Below, piece after piece: positions 48,882 through 57,723 of a stretch of DNA of 64,000 nt. How positions within the stretch are numbered: the stretch's first letter is position 1; each line of letters opens with the position of its first letter. This stretch comes from VXRJ01 sp965246995 (GTDB taxonomy: Bacteria > Acidobacteriota > Vicinamibacteria > Vicinamibacterales > UBA8438). Position numbers and translations under genes: made by a program. Location: assembly GCA_965246995.1 (NCBI GenBank), contig OZ252008.1, forward strand, positions 3,596,001 through 3,660,000. The letters run 5' to 3'. Below the pieces are notes generated by a model. That model was not told where the DNA came from, did no database searches, and was given only the letters and a program-made list of their open reading frames with translations.

Positions 48882-49076
48882 GGAGCCCGTGGTGAAACCC
48901 CCGCTACATTCGAGCGGCGATGCATCCCGCCAGAACGGCGTTGCTCCTCGGACTGTGGCAGTCCGCGGACTGCGTCAGTCCGCGGTCGCCATATGGCCAA
49001 TATGCTCCCTCGTCGCGCCTTGTCAGCCGGGCGCCTCACCGCTCTCAGTGCTACGCGGGGTTTCACCACGGGCTCC
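48882..49076 (-). repeat. MITE-like element, copy 2
   Basis: This 195-bp element is bounded by GGAGCCCGTGGTGAAACCCC on the left and its near-perfect reverse complement on the right. It is the inverted counterpart of copy 1 (14154-14310), with about 95 per cent identity by eye. It also has an internal block of about 35 bp containing a 16-bp perfect palindrome (GCAGTCCGCGGACTGC, 48958-48973). It fills the gap between two convergent genes, ending 1 bp before the M48 stop codon. It holds no gene. It may form a long stem-loop and terminate transcription from both sides. Confidence 0.8.
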
Positions 49077-49077
49077 G

Positions 49078-50565
49078 CTAGCCGGGCACCACCACCTTGA
49101 TTACGTCCCCGTCCAGTGGCTGCTCGTTCGCCGGAAATCCATTCATGATGGCCAGCGTGCGGGCTGTCACGATCTCCTCGCCCACGCCTTGGGCGATGCT
49201 CTGCCAGGTCTCCCCCTCGCGCACGGTGTGAATGGCGATCCGGTTCGGCCGGATCGCGTCCGCCTCGGCCACCGTCAGTTCCCGAAACGACCGGAGGCTC
49301 GCGTGAATCTCCCGCTCGACCCGTTCGAAATCATTCACGCGCACAAATGCACCGACCGTGTAAATCAATCTGCCGGAACGGATATAGGCGACCCGCGCGA
49401 CGCTTGGGCCCATGTCCCGAAGGTCCTGCGCCCACGTACCCAGGTACGCGTCGAGCCCGTTGATCTCGGTCGGCCCTCCCTGCACCGGGCGAAACCCGGC
49501 TGCCGTCATCTCCGAGTCAGCGATCTCCGGCAGGCCGCGGCCCGTATCCTCCGCGAGTTGCAACAGCATGTAGCGTTCCTGACCGGGCTCGCGGGCAACC
49601 ACCATTTCCGGGCTGTTCTGCACTTCCCAGCCGGCCGGGAAGGCAAGTGCGAAACGCATCTCGGGGTGCAGGAATTCACGGCCCCGGACGATCCCCTGAT
49701 CGGGATTGTCGCCGAAGAGGAGTCCGTCGATCTGCCGGAGATAGTCATTCCGCGCGACGCGCAGCGTGCCCGGATCCGGCGTGTCCGCAAGCAGGCTGTC
49801 GACCGTGCCGGCCACGCCGCTCACGCGGTCCGCCGGTTCCGGGTGCGTCGCGAGCCAGTTCGGCGTGCCGCGCCGGTCGGTCGTGTCGGCAATTCGTCCG
49901 AGCGTCGTCAGCATGCCGGCGACCCCGCGAGGATGCCAGCCGGAGGCCGCGGCATACTCGGCGCCAAGCCGGTCCGCCTGCCGCTCGTCGTCCCGGCCGA
50001 ACTTGAGGAACAACACGCCCAGGCCCTGGGACGCCGCGCCGGCCATGTCGGGCTGTCCATAGCGGGGGCGCATCGCGGGAACGAAGATCTGTCCCAGAAT
50101 CAGGCCCACTTGCGCTCCCGCGGCGCGGCTGTAGGCCTGCACGGAGTGGCGAGCCGTCACGTGGCCAATTTCGTGACCGATCACACCGGCCAGTTCCGCC
50201 TCGTCGTTCAGGTACGCCATCAACCCCCGCGTCAGATAAATGAAGCCGCCCGGCAAGGCGAACGCATTGACGACGGGGGAGTCGACCACCGTGAACGTCC
50301 AGGGAAGTTCCGGCCGGTGCGAGACGCCAGCGAGCGGGTAGGCCACCTCCTCGACGTACGACTGCAGAGCCTGATTGTCGTACGCGCCCATCTCGTTCCG
50401 GATAACGGTGTCGGCTTCCCTTCCCGCCTCGATCTCCTGCCGTTCGCTCATGAAGACCAGTTCGCGGTTGCCGCTGACCGGATTCGTCGCGCACGCCGGC
50501 ATCACCAGGGCGGCAAGCAAGAGCATCCAGACGGAGTGCCGCCCAACGCGCAATCGTGATCCCAT
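49078..50565 (-). CDS. M48-family zinc metalloprotease with C-terminal LysM domain (lipoprotein)
   Basis: This protein of about 495 residues has a lipoprotein signal (SVWMLLLAALVMPACATNPV). The M48 core has the zinc motif GVIGHEIGHVTARHSVQAYS, the third ligand in DDERQADRLGAEYAA and WLATHPEPADRVSGV. A region of about 130 residues and a LysM-like domain follow (HTVREGETWQSIAQGVGEEI, then IMNGFPANEQPLDGDVIKVV). It resembles periplasmic BepA/YggG-type proteases involved in outer-membrane protein quality control. I chose the ATG at 50565. The stop codon is part of GCTAGC right next to the MITE-like element. Confidence 0.9.
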   Translation of the reverse strand: MGSRLRVGRHSVWMLLLAALVMPACATNPVSGNRELVFMSERQEIEAGREADTVIRNEMGAYDNQALQSYVEEVAYPLAGVSHRPELPWTFTVVDSPVVNAFALPGGFIYLTRGLMAYLNDEAELAGVIGHEIGHVTARHSVQAYSRAAGAQVGLILGQIFVPAMRPRYGQPDMAGAASQGLGVLFLKFGRDDERQADRLGAEYAAASGWHPRGVAGMLTTLGRIADTTDRRGTPNWLATHPEPADRVSGVAGTVDSLLADTPDPGTLRVARNDYLRQIDGLLFGDNPDQGIVRGREFLHPEMRFALAFPAGWEVQNSPEMVVAREPGQERYMLLQLAEDTGRGLPEIADSEMTAAGFRPVQGGPTEINGLDAYLGTWAQDLRDMGPSVARVAYIRSGRLIYTVGAFVRVNDFERVEREIHASLRSFRELTVAEADAIRPNRIAIHTVREGETWQSIAQGVGEEIVTARTLAIMNGFPANEQPLDGDVIKVVVPG

Positions 50566-50610
50566 GGTCGTTCTCACCAACGTAGCACACACGCCGGTCC
50601 GCGCGGGCTG

Positions 50611-51501
50611 CTAAGCGACCGGCGCTTGCAGCGTCTCGAGGGCGAGGCGGATTTGTGCGATGGCGGGGGGGCTGGCGGGACGAAGGGGTGGGCGCGGGTC
50701 GCCTGCGGCGAAGCCGAGCAGTGTCACCGCCGCCTTCAGTCCTGGTACGCCATGGGCGGAGGTCACTAGCCGGGCGATCGGTGTCAGCTGGCGCTGCAGC
50801 GCGCGCGCTTCGTCGAGCCGGCCGGCGCGGACTGCGTCGTACAGATCGGTACAGAGATCGGGCACCACCGATGCCACCGCCAACACGCCGCCGGCTGCCC
50901 CCATCACCAGTGCGGGACAGAAAACCGGAGCCGACCCCGCCATGACCGCGAAGTCGTCCGGCGTCGCGTCAATCAGTGCCGAGACGTAGGTCAGGTCGCT
51001 GCCCGATTCCTTCATGCCGACGATGTTCGGATGCTCCGCCAGGCGCGCAACCACGTCGACGCCGAGGGTGACGCCGGTCAGCGCGGTGAAGTTGTAGAGC
51101 ACGACCGGCACCGGTGACGCGTCCGCCACCGCGGTGTAGTGCGCGGTGAACGCGTCCGGCGTGAGCAATGGCTTGAAGTACGACGGTGTCCGGACGAGCA
51201 CCGCATCGGCACCCAGGTCCGCCGCCCGTTTCGCCGCGCTGACTGCCGCCACGGTCGATTCGCGCCCGGTCCCGGCAATGCACAGCCGGTCGGAGGGCAC
51301 CCGCTCGCGCGCTGCCGCGACGGCGGCGTCCGACTCGGCCTCGTCGAGGAGCGGCGCCTCGCCGTTCGAACCGAGCACGACGACCCCGCGGATGCGCGTC
51401 GCCATCCAGCGCGTCACGTTCGCGGCCATCGCCGCCGCATCGACGCGCCCGTCGCGGTCGAACGGGGTCGGAATGGGCGGGAGTACGCCGTTGATGTTCA
51501 T
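50611..51501 (-). CDS. DapA/NanA-family aldolase (dihydrodipicolinate synthase-like)
   Basis: This 296-residue TIM-barrel lyase has GVLPPIPTPFDRDGRVDAAA, the GSNGEAPLLDEAE phosphate-like loop, the tyrosine of VVLYNFTALTG and the Schiff-base lysine of NIVGMKESGSDLTYVSA. Members condense pyruvate with an aldehyde or cleave keto-acid sugars. True DapA is usually near lysA; this copy lies 9 kb from lysA with an outer-membrane protein, so another 2-keto acid substrate is equally likely. It follows the DUF5916 gene by 5 bp. Confidence 0.87.
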   Translation of the reverse strand: MNINGVLPPIPTPFDRDGRVDAAAMAANVTRWMATRIRGVVVLGSNGEAPLLDEAESDAAVAAARERVPSDRLCIAGTGRESTVAAVSAAKRAADLGADAVLVRTPSYFKPLLTPDAFTAHYTAVADASPVPVVLYNFTALTGVTLGVDVVARLAEHPNIVGMKESGSDLTYVSALIDATPDDFAVMAGSAPVFCPALVMGAAGGVLAVASVVPDLCTDLYDAVRAGRLDEARALQRQLTPIARLVTSAHGVPGLKAAVTLLGFAAGDPRPPLRPASPPAIAQIRLALETLQAPVA

Positions 51502-51506
51502 GCCGG

Positions 51507-53870
51507 TCAGCGCAAGACGTTGAACAGGTGGCTGTACTTGACGGTCAGCGTACGACCGATGCCGAGTGGCGGCTCATCGTAGCGGAACCGGTCAAAATCG
51601 CTTCCAAGCCACTGGATGTCGTTGTAGACGATGAAGAGCCCGCTGTTCGCGTCCGACAGCAGGCCGAAGCGCAGATTGGACGACCAGATGTCTTCCCGGT
51701 CGTTGTACTGGACAAGGGCCTGGAAGAACATCCGTGTGGTGAACGAATAGGAAAGCCGCAGGCGGGCGAGATTGGTCGTGAAGTGTCCGCCCGGTAGCCT
51801 CAGGTCGTTGTAGCTCCACTCGACGAGCGCGTTGAACGTCTCGCCGGCGCGGGCCGCTATCGAAGGCGCCACCGTTACCCGGTCTCCACCGAACAGTCCC
51901 CCGACGATGGTGTTGATATTGAAGCTCACCGGCGCACCCAGGTTCGTATTACCGGCGAGCTGTATTTCACTGTGGTCGTACCTTCCGGGCGGCACGAAGA
52001 CACCGTCGAAGATCTCGAACGGCTGAAAGACGCCTTCCCGCGTGACGTTCACGCCGGTGTGGATCTCGTAGCCGTTGCGCCACTCGAGGTGGTTGTCGAT
52101 GTGAGTGAACTGGGTCTCGTGCAAGCCGGTGTGGAAGTCGAAGACCGTGTAGTGGTTCACGTGCGGCCGGAGCTCGTGGATTCCCCAGAGATCATCGGGG
52201 CGCAGGGTCGCGAACACGCTGCCGTTCATCCGCCGATAGCTGCGGCGCGCCAGAAACCCGACCTCTGGATTGAAGTTCGGCGCCACCTCGGTGTAGCCGA
52301 GACTGAGGCGAGCCACCTCGGACTGATGCTGGGCGCTGACCCCGTACGCGTGCGTATTGCCGATCGGCTGGTCGGGTGTCGCACCCGGCGTGTCGGTCTG
52401 GGCGAAGAAGCCGGTGACCGTTCCTCCCTCGCCGATGCCCCACCGCCCGTCGAAAGCGGAAGTCCGGTTGTAGTCGCGTTCTCCCGCGAACCTGCCGCTC
52501 GCCTGCCGGTTGACGAACATCACGCCGATATTGGAGCGGTTGGCCAAGTCCTGCCTGACGCGGGCGACGGTGAAGTTCTGTTGCGGCGTGCCGGTCAACT
52601 CGTCCGCCGCATGCGGGGTCTCCGCCGTCTGCATGTTGAGGAAACCAACATTGGTGTTGTTCCCCACCTTGCCCGAGAGACGTCCCCCGCCGATGATGGG
52701 AACCAGCCCGCGGTCCTCACTGATACCGATGCGCCGGCTGAAGAAGATATCTACCGCGCCCGACTGTCCCACGGAGAAGAGACCAGCGTTTTCCAGGAAG
52801 AACGGACGCTTCTCCGGGAAGAACAGCGTGAACCGGTCGAGGTTGATCTGCTCGTCGTCCACCTCGACCTGGGCGAAGTCGGTGTTGTAGGTCGCGTCCA
52901 GCGTCAGGCTCGGCGACAAGCTGTACTTGAGGTCGGCGCCCCAAGCGCCGGTGCTGACGGTCCGACCAGTATCCATGCGTCGGGTCGCGTCGCCCAGAAA
53001 GTAAGGCGTTATCTGCAAGTTGCGCTGCGCCGGAACACTGAGCCCCTGGAGCTCGCCGGCCAGGGACAGCCGGTTGAGGGTGTACTGGCGTGGCAACGGC
53101 GACCAGTAGGCCTGCTCGTTCTGGCGGCGGATGTTGCGCTGGAAGTTCATCCCCCATGTCTGGACTTCCGCGGGGGGATAGCGCAGCGTCCGGAACGGAA
53201 TCGCTATCTCCGCCGTCCAGCCGACGTCGGTCACACTCGTCGCGACCTGCCAGACGCCGTCCCAGTTCAGGTTGAAGCCGCCGCCGGATCCGCGCTGCTG
53301 CCGACTGTTGCTCGGACGCCCGGAACCGCCTCCACCGAACCGGCCACTCCCCTGCCCCTCATTCGTAACCTGGCCGTCGTATTCGACTCCGGCCGGATTC
53401 GTCCCGAAGATGAACCCGTTCAGGCCGTCGTGGTAGGTGTCGAGGATGATCCGGAAGCTATCCGTCTCGGTCAGGTCCGAGTCGCGGCGGCTGTCGGCGG
53501 CGATGATCGTCGCGGGATCGTCCGTGAAACAGACGATGCCGAAATAGAGCGTGTCATCGGTGTAGACGATGCGCACCTCGGTCCGCTCGGAGGCCGGTTC
53601 GCCTTCGAATGGCCGGCTCTGCATGAATCCGGTCGCGAAACGCGCATCGGCGTAGGACGCGTCACCGAGCACGTCGCCATCGACGACCGGGGGTTCACTG
53701 ACCTGCAGGGCGTGAGCGAGCGGAAAGCCGTCGGCAGTCAGCTGACGTGCTTCTGCCGCGGCGGGAGCTCCCTCGCCGGACGATTGCTGGGCGGCGGCGT
53801 GGAACGGCAGCCCCGCCGCCACGAGCGCGAACGTCAGGACGAACGCCAAGCGGTTGATTGGTATGGTCAT
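51507..53870 (-). CDS. DUF5916-type outer-membrane protein with N-terminal CBM9-like domain
   Basis: This 787-residue protein has a signal peptide (MTIPINRLAFVLTFALVAAG). A CBM9-like sandwich follows (PPVVDGDVLGDASYADARFA, then VRIVYTDDTLYFGIVCFTDD, then FRIILDTYHDGLNGFIFGTN). The large C-terminal barrel has strands such as GMNFQRNIRRQNEQAYWSPL and RLSLGYTEVAPNFNPEVGFL. It ends in LTVKYSHLFNVLR. A Gly/Ser-rich stretch (GQGSGRFGGGGSGRPSNSRQ) interrupts the first domain. Proteins of this type are widespread in Acidobacteriota and Bacteroidota; their role is unknown. The ATG at 53870 starts the signal. It precedes the dapA-family gene and M48 protease. Confidence 0.85.
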   Translation of the reverse strand: MTIPINRLAFVLTFALVAAGLPFHAAAQQSSGEGAPAAAEARQLTADGFPLAHALQVSEPPVVDGDVLGDASYADARFATGFMQSRPFEGEPASERTEVRIVYTDDTLYFGIVCFTDDPATIIAADSRRDSDLTETDSFRIILDTYHDGLNGFIFGTNPAGVEYDGQVTNEGQGSGRFGGGGSGRPSNSRQQRGSGGGFNLNWDGVWQVATSVTDVGWTAEIAIPFRTLRYPPAEVQTWGMNFQRNIRRQNEQAYWSPLPRQYTLNRLSLAGELQGLSVPAQRNLQITPYFLGDATRRMDTGRTVSTGAWGADLKYSLSPSLTLDATYNTDFAQVEVDDEQINLDRFTLFFPEKRPFFLENAGLFSVGQSGAVDIFFSRRIGISEDRGLVPIIGGGRLSGKVGNNTNVGFLNMQTAETPHAADELTGTPQQNFTVARVRQDLANRSNIGVMFVNRQASGRFAGERDYNRTSAFDGRWGIGEGGTVTGFFAQTDTPGATPDQPIGNTHAYGVSAQHQSEVARLSLGYTEVAPNFNPEVGFLARRSYRRMNGSVFATLRPDDLWGIHELRPHVNHYTVFDFHTGLHETQFTHIDNHLEWRNGYEIHTGVNVTREGVFQPFEIFDGVFVPPGRYDHSEIQLAGNTNLGAPVSFNINTIVGGLFGGDRVTVAPSIAARAGETFNALVEWSYNDLRLPGGHFTTNLARLRLSYSFTTRMFFQALVQYNDREDIWSSNLRFGLLSDANSGLFIVYNDIQWLGSDFDRFRYDEPPLGIGRTLTVKYSHLFNVLR

Positions 53871-53953
53871 CGGCTTCAACTACAAAAAGGGGATTCTAGC
53901 GTTTCCGGTGCGGGTTTGGGAGCCCGGTCAGATCCGCTGGGACGGCGACCCGT

Positions 53954-54283
53954 TCAGCCCGAACGACCGAGAGCGTTCTGGGTGATGACGTGGTCGCCCA
54001 CCGGCCGGCCGCCGACCACGTGCTCGCGGATGATGCGGTCCAGCACCGCGGGATCGCAACCGCGATACCAGGTGCCCTCCGGGTAGACGACTGCAATCGG
54101 CCCACCCTCGCAAACACGCAGGCAGTTCGCCTTGGTGCGCAGCACGCCTCCCGCTTCGGACAGGCCGAGCTCCTTCAGGCGTCGCTTCAGGAAATCCCAG
54201 GCTGCGAGTCCCCGTGCCTTGTCGCAACACTTGGGAACCGTCTGATCGCAACAAAGGAAAATGTGGCGGCGGGCAACATCCAC
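53954..54283 (-). CDS. Thioredoxin-like (2Fe-2S) ferredoxin
   Basis: This protein of about 109 residues has the thioredoxin-like ferredoxin pattern: Cys pairs in HIFLCCDQTVPKCCDKARG and in TKANCLRVCEGGPIAVVYPE, then GTWYRGCDPAVLDRIIREHV. Such proteins bind a [2Fe-2S] cluster and pass electrons in small redox systems. The GTG at 54283 is chosen from the family N-terminus, and no Shine-Dalgarno is visible, so the start is uncertain. It is divergent from the AbgT gene, and 83 bp separate it from the DUF5916 gene on the same strand. Confidence 0.8.
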   Translation of the reverse strand: MDVARRHIFLCCDQTVPKCCDKARGLAAWDFLKRRLKELGLSEAGGVLRTKANCLRVCEGGPIAVVYPEGTWYRGCDPAVLDRIIREHVVGGRPVGDHVITQNALGRSG

Positions 54284-54440
54284 ACCGACCGTGGCGGCAA
54301 CCCGGCGCTGACTCTTGCGGCTGTCCTTCTCGGCCGCGGACGGGTTCGTCCCCGGCGCTGTGGGGCGGAAGGGCTCCAATTGCCGTAGGATAGCACGCGA
54401 CAGCCGGCCGCTTGAACCACGCGACATCGGCACCAGCAGC

Positions 54441-55979
54441 ATGGCCAGACGCCCCCGTTTCTCGTTCCTGAACAACTGGACATCGGTGTTCCTCAGCGCC
54501 GTGGAACGGGGCGGAAACGCACTACCGCACCCGGCGACGTTGTTCGCGATCCTGGCCGGGTTCGTCATCCTGTTGTCGGCGGTAGCGGTGCGGACCGGAC
54601 TTGAGGCGGTCCATCCGGGGACGGGCGAGACGATCACGCCGGTCAGCCTGCTGACCGTGGCCGGCCTCCATCGGATCCTGGTGGAGATGGTGACCAACTT
54701 CACGAGCTTCGCGCCGCTCGGCACCGTGCTGGTCTCCATGCTCGGTATCGGCGTGATGGAGGCGAGCGGCCTCATCGCCGCGGTGCTCCGCCTCCTCGTG
54801 CTGTCCGCACCGAAACGGCTCCTCACCTTCGTCCTCGTCCTTTCGGGCGTCCTGTCGAACACGGCGAGCGAGATCGGCTACGTCCTGCTGGTCCCACTCG
54901 GCGGGATCATCTTCCTCGGCGCGGGCCGGCATCCGATCGCCGGACTCGCCGCCGCGTTCGCGGGTGTATCGGGCGGCTACAGCGCCAACCTCCTGCTCGG
55001 CACCATCGACCCACTGCTCGCCGGCCTCTCCGAAGAGGCGGCGCAGATCGTTCAACCGGGCTATACCGTCAATCCCGCCGCGAACTATTTCTTCATGGTG
55101 ATCTCGACGTTCGTCATCTCGGCCGCCGGAACCTGGGTGACCGAGGCGATCGTCATCCCGCGCCTCGGGGCGTATACCGGCGCGGAGAAGTCGACCGCGA
55201 TCGATCAGCTGTCGTCCGACGAGCGGCGTGGCCTCCGTTTCGCTGCCGCGGCCACGGCCCTGTTCGGCGCGTTGCTCCTCTGGGGCACGGTGCCGGTGGA
55301 CGGATTCCTCCGCAATCCTGAGACCGGCAGCCTGCTTCGCTCGCCGTTCCTTTCCGGGATCGTGGCGTTCATCTTCCTCGGAGGCACCTGGGTCGGCATC
55401 GCCTATGGCGTCGGCGCGCGCAAGTTCACCAGCGACAGCGACGTGATGAACGGCATGGGAAAGACGATCGGCACGCTAGGCACCTACCTCGTCCTGGTCT
55501 TCTTCGCCGCGCAGTTCGTCGCTTACTTCAACTGGACGAACCTCGGGCTGATCGTGGCCGTGAAGGGAGCCGAGACGCTCCGCGCCTCCGGATTGGGCGG
55601 CATCCCGCTGATGCTCGCCTTCGTGGTGCTGTCGTCCGGGCTCAACCTGCTGATGGGCAGCGCATCGGCAAAGTGGGCGGTAATGGCGCCCGTCTTCGTC
55701 CCGATGTTCATGCTGCTCGGTTATTCGCCCGAGTTGACGCAGACCGCGTACCGGATCGGTGACAGCACGTCGAACGTGATCGCGCCGATGATGTCGTATT
55801 TCGCGCTGATCGTCGCCTTCTTCGAACGCTACGACAAGACGTCCGGTATCGGGACGGTTGTGGCGACGATGCTTCCCTACACCGTGGTTTTCCTCGCGTG
55901 CTGGTCGGCAATGCTGGTGGTCTGGATGCTGCTCGGGCTGCCGGTCGGCCCGGGGGCGGGATTGTACTTGCAGCAATAG
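54441..55979 (+). CDS. AbgT-family transporter
   Basis: This 512-residue membrane protein has about 10-12 helices. It matches the AbgT (p-aminobenzoyl-glutamate) family: NNWTSVFLSAVERGGNALPH at the N-terminus, EMVTNFTSFAPLGTVLVSML, VLSNTASEIGYVLLVPLGGI, GVSGGYSANLLLGTIDPLLA and SYFALIVAFFERYDKTSGIG. Members import p-aminobenzoyl-glutamate or export sulfonamides. I chose the ATG at 54441. The next gene starts 49 bp after its stop. Confidence 0.9.
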   Translation: MARRPRFSFLNNWTSVFLSAVERGGNALPHPATLFAILAGFVILLSAVAVRTGLEAVHPGTGETITPVSLLTVAGLHRILVEMVTNFTSFAPLGTVLVSMLGIGVMEASGLIAAVLRLLVLSAPKRLLTFVLVLSGVLSNTASEIGYVLLVPLGGIIFLGAGRHPIAGLAAAFAGVSGGYSANLLLGTIDPLLAGLSEEAAQIVQPGYTVNPAANYFFMVISTFVISAAGTWVTEAIVIPRLGAYTGAEKSTAIDQLSSDERRGLRFAAAATALFGALLLWGTVPVDGFLRNPETGSLLRSPFLSGIVAFIFLGGTWVGIAYGVGARKFTSDSDVMNGMGKTIGTLGTYLVLVFFAAQFVAYFNWTNLGLIVAVKGAETLRASGLGGIPLMLAFVVLSSGLNLLMGSASAKWAVMAPVFVPMFMLLGYSPELTQTAYRIGDSTSNVIAPMMSYFALIVAFFERYDKTSGIGTVVATMLPYTVVFLACWSAMLVVWMLLGLPVGPGAGLYLQQ

Positions 55980-56028
55980 CCACCACCACAGAGCCACCCC
56001 ACCGACCAGATTGCCCCTGACACACTCC

Positions 56029-56814
56029 ATGAACGCACCATCGTCCGTCATACGCCTTGCCGTCCTTGGACTGCTCATTGCCGCCACTCTCGTGCGCCCG
56101 GCACCTGCCGCAGCGCAGGCGCCAGAGGAGGCAACGCGGCTGATCAGCTTCGATGTCACCAGGCGTTGGCTCGGCGTCGAGTTCGAGACCATCAGCATCT
56201 TCGAGCAGTACGGCGAGCTGGGCGACTTTCGCGCGCAGTACGTGGCAGCCAAGTCGCTCGCGTGGAACGGCGGTGTCTCGTGGCGCCACGGTCGCCGGCG
56301 TCTGGGCGGACATCTCGGTTTCGGCTTCAACGTGTCGAATGTCGACCGGGCTATGGCGATCCCGCTCGACGCGCGCGTGCCGCACCCGTACATCCTCTCT
56401 TTCCCGCGCGAGGTGTACACGGTCGTCAAAGATCTGAAGCGGAACGAGACCGGACTGAACCTCCAGGGTCAGTACTGGCGCGTGCTCTTCGGCCGGCTGC
56501 TCCTCCGGGGCTTTGCCGGCCCAACCATCTTCATCGCGCGGCAGGAGGTCATCAACCGGATCTACACGGCGGAGACGGAAACCGACTTCGATCAGGTCTT
56601 CCTGACGGATTACGACACTGCGTCCGCCATCGCTACGAAGGTGGGGTACAACATCGGCTTCGACTCTACCTGGTTCCTGACTGACCGAGTCGGACTGGGA
56701 GGCGCCGTTCGCTACGCGCGGGCAAGCATCACGTCACACGTACGTCCCTCCCTCGCGGTGCCGTTCGCACTGGGCGGACTGAACGTCGGGGGTGGGTTGC
56801 GCTGGCGCTTCTAG
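56029..56814 (+). CDS. Probable outer-membrane beta-barrel protein
   Basis: This 261-residue protein has a signal peptide (MNAPSSVIRLAVLGLLIAAT, ending near APAAAQ) and amphipathic beta strands (RRLGGHLGFGFNVSNVDRAM, FGRLLLRGFAGPTIFIARQE, ATKVGYNIGFDSTWFLTDRV). It ends with GLNVGGGLRWRF, a typical barrel C-terminus with final Phe. It follows the AbgT gene closely, but a functional link is not shown. No named family is assigned. Confidence 0.7.
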   Translation: MNAPSSVIRLAVLGLLIAATLVRPAPAAAQAPEEATRLISFDVTRRWLGVEFETISIFEQYGELGDFRAQYVAAKSLAWNGGVSWRHGRRRLGGHLGFGFNVSNVDRAMAIPLDARVPHPYILSFPREVYTVVKDLKRNETGLNLQGQYWRVLFGRLLLRGFAGPTIFIARQEVINRIYTAETETDFDQVFLTDYDTASAIATKVGYNIGFDSTWFLTDRVGLGGAVRYARASITSHVRPSLAVPFALGGLNVGGGLRWRF

Positions 56815-56821
56815 CAGTCCG

Positions 56822-57721
56822 CTAGCGCTCGCCGTCGGCTGGGAAGAGCTCGAGCAACGCGACCGGGTCGACGCGGGCGTCGTTCAGTCGGACCGTCCAG
56901 TGCAGGTGGGCTCCGGTGACGCGCCCCGTCGCCCCCACCTTCCCGACGGTGTCACCCTGACGGACCTGGTCCCCTTCCGCCACGTCGATTGCGGAGAGGT
57001 GGGCGAAATAGGAATAGAGCCCCCAACCGTGATCGATGATCACGACGTTGCCGGAGAAGTAGAGATCGGCCGCCAGCACGACGAGGCCCGCGTTCGGCGC
57101 CCGGATCGGCGTCCCTTCCGCCGCGCGGAAGTCGGCGCCGCTGTGGGGGCTGCGCGGCTGGCCGTTGAAGACGCTGCGGCGTCCGAACGCGCTGGTCGCG
57201 TCGCCCGGTACCGGGCGAACGAACCCGCCGCGCCAGAGCCGGGCGGCGCTCGCTACCGGGAAGATGGCGGCCAGTTGGCGCGCCTCGCGCTGAATCCGCT
57301 CAATCACCTCCGCCGGCGGGTCGACGAAGTTCGGATTGACGGTCAGGTTGCGCGTGGCAAATTCCTTCGGTTCGACCTCGAGCACGTAGGTCCGTTCATC
57401 AACGGTACCGTCCGCACCCTCCGCGCGGATGGTGACAGGATGCGCGCCCGGATCCACGGTCAGGTCGATACCAATCAGTGCGGACGAGAGGTTCGTCGGC
57501 CCGGCCGGGAAGAAGTGGAGTTCCTTGCCGAACGCCGAGGCGGTCAGCGACGCCGTCGGTCCGTCGATTCGGACGTTCAGGACCGCGACCTCACCGGGAT
57601 GGAGGGCGCGCGCCCGATGGGAGATCGACTGGACCAACCCGCCGGGCCCTTCCTGGGCGGCGGCCGGGGCGGCGACAAGAGCAAGGAGAGCAAGAATCGC
57701 CGCGCAGCGGGCGTTGATCAT
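56822..57721 (-). CDS. M23-family (LytM) metallopeptidase
   Basis: This 299-residue exported protein has a signal peptide (MINARCAAILALLALVAAPA), an N-terminal beta-rich domain (about 25-160) and a C-terminal M23 domain. The metal sites are HSGADFRAAEGTPIRAPNAG (HxxxD), YSYFAHLSAIDVAEGDQVRQ and GAHLHWTVRLNDARVDPVAL (HLHW). All ligands are present, so it may be an active peptidoglycan endopeptidase. It starts 2 bp after the Nramp-related gene stop on the same strand. Confidence 0.92.
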   Translation of the reverse strand: MINARCAAILALLALVAAPAAAQEGPGGLVQSISHRARALHPGEVAVLNVRIDGPTASLTASAFGKELHFFPAGPTNLSSALIGIDLTVDPGAHPVTIRAEGADGTVDERTYVLEVEPKEFATRNLTVNPNFVDPPAEVIERIQREARQLAAIFPVASAARLWRGGFVRPVPGDATSAFGRRSVFNGQPRSPHSGADFRAAEGTPIRAPNAGLVVLAADLYFSGNVVIIDHGWGLYSYFAHLSAIDVAEGDQVRQGDTVGKVGATGRVTGAHLHWTVRLNDARVDPVALLELFPADGER

Positions 57722-57723
57722 GG

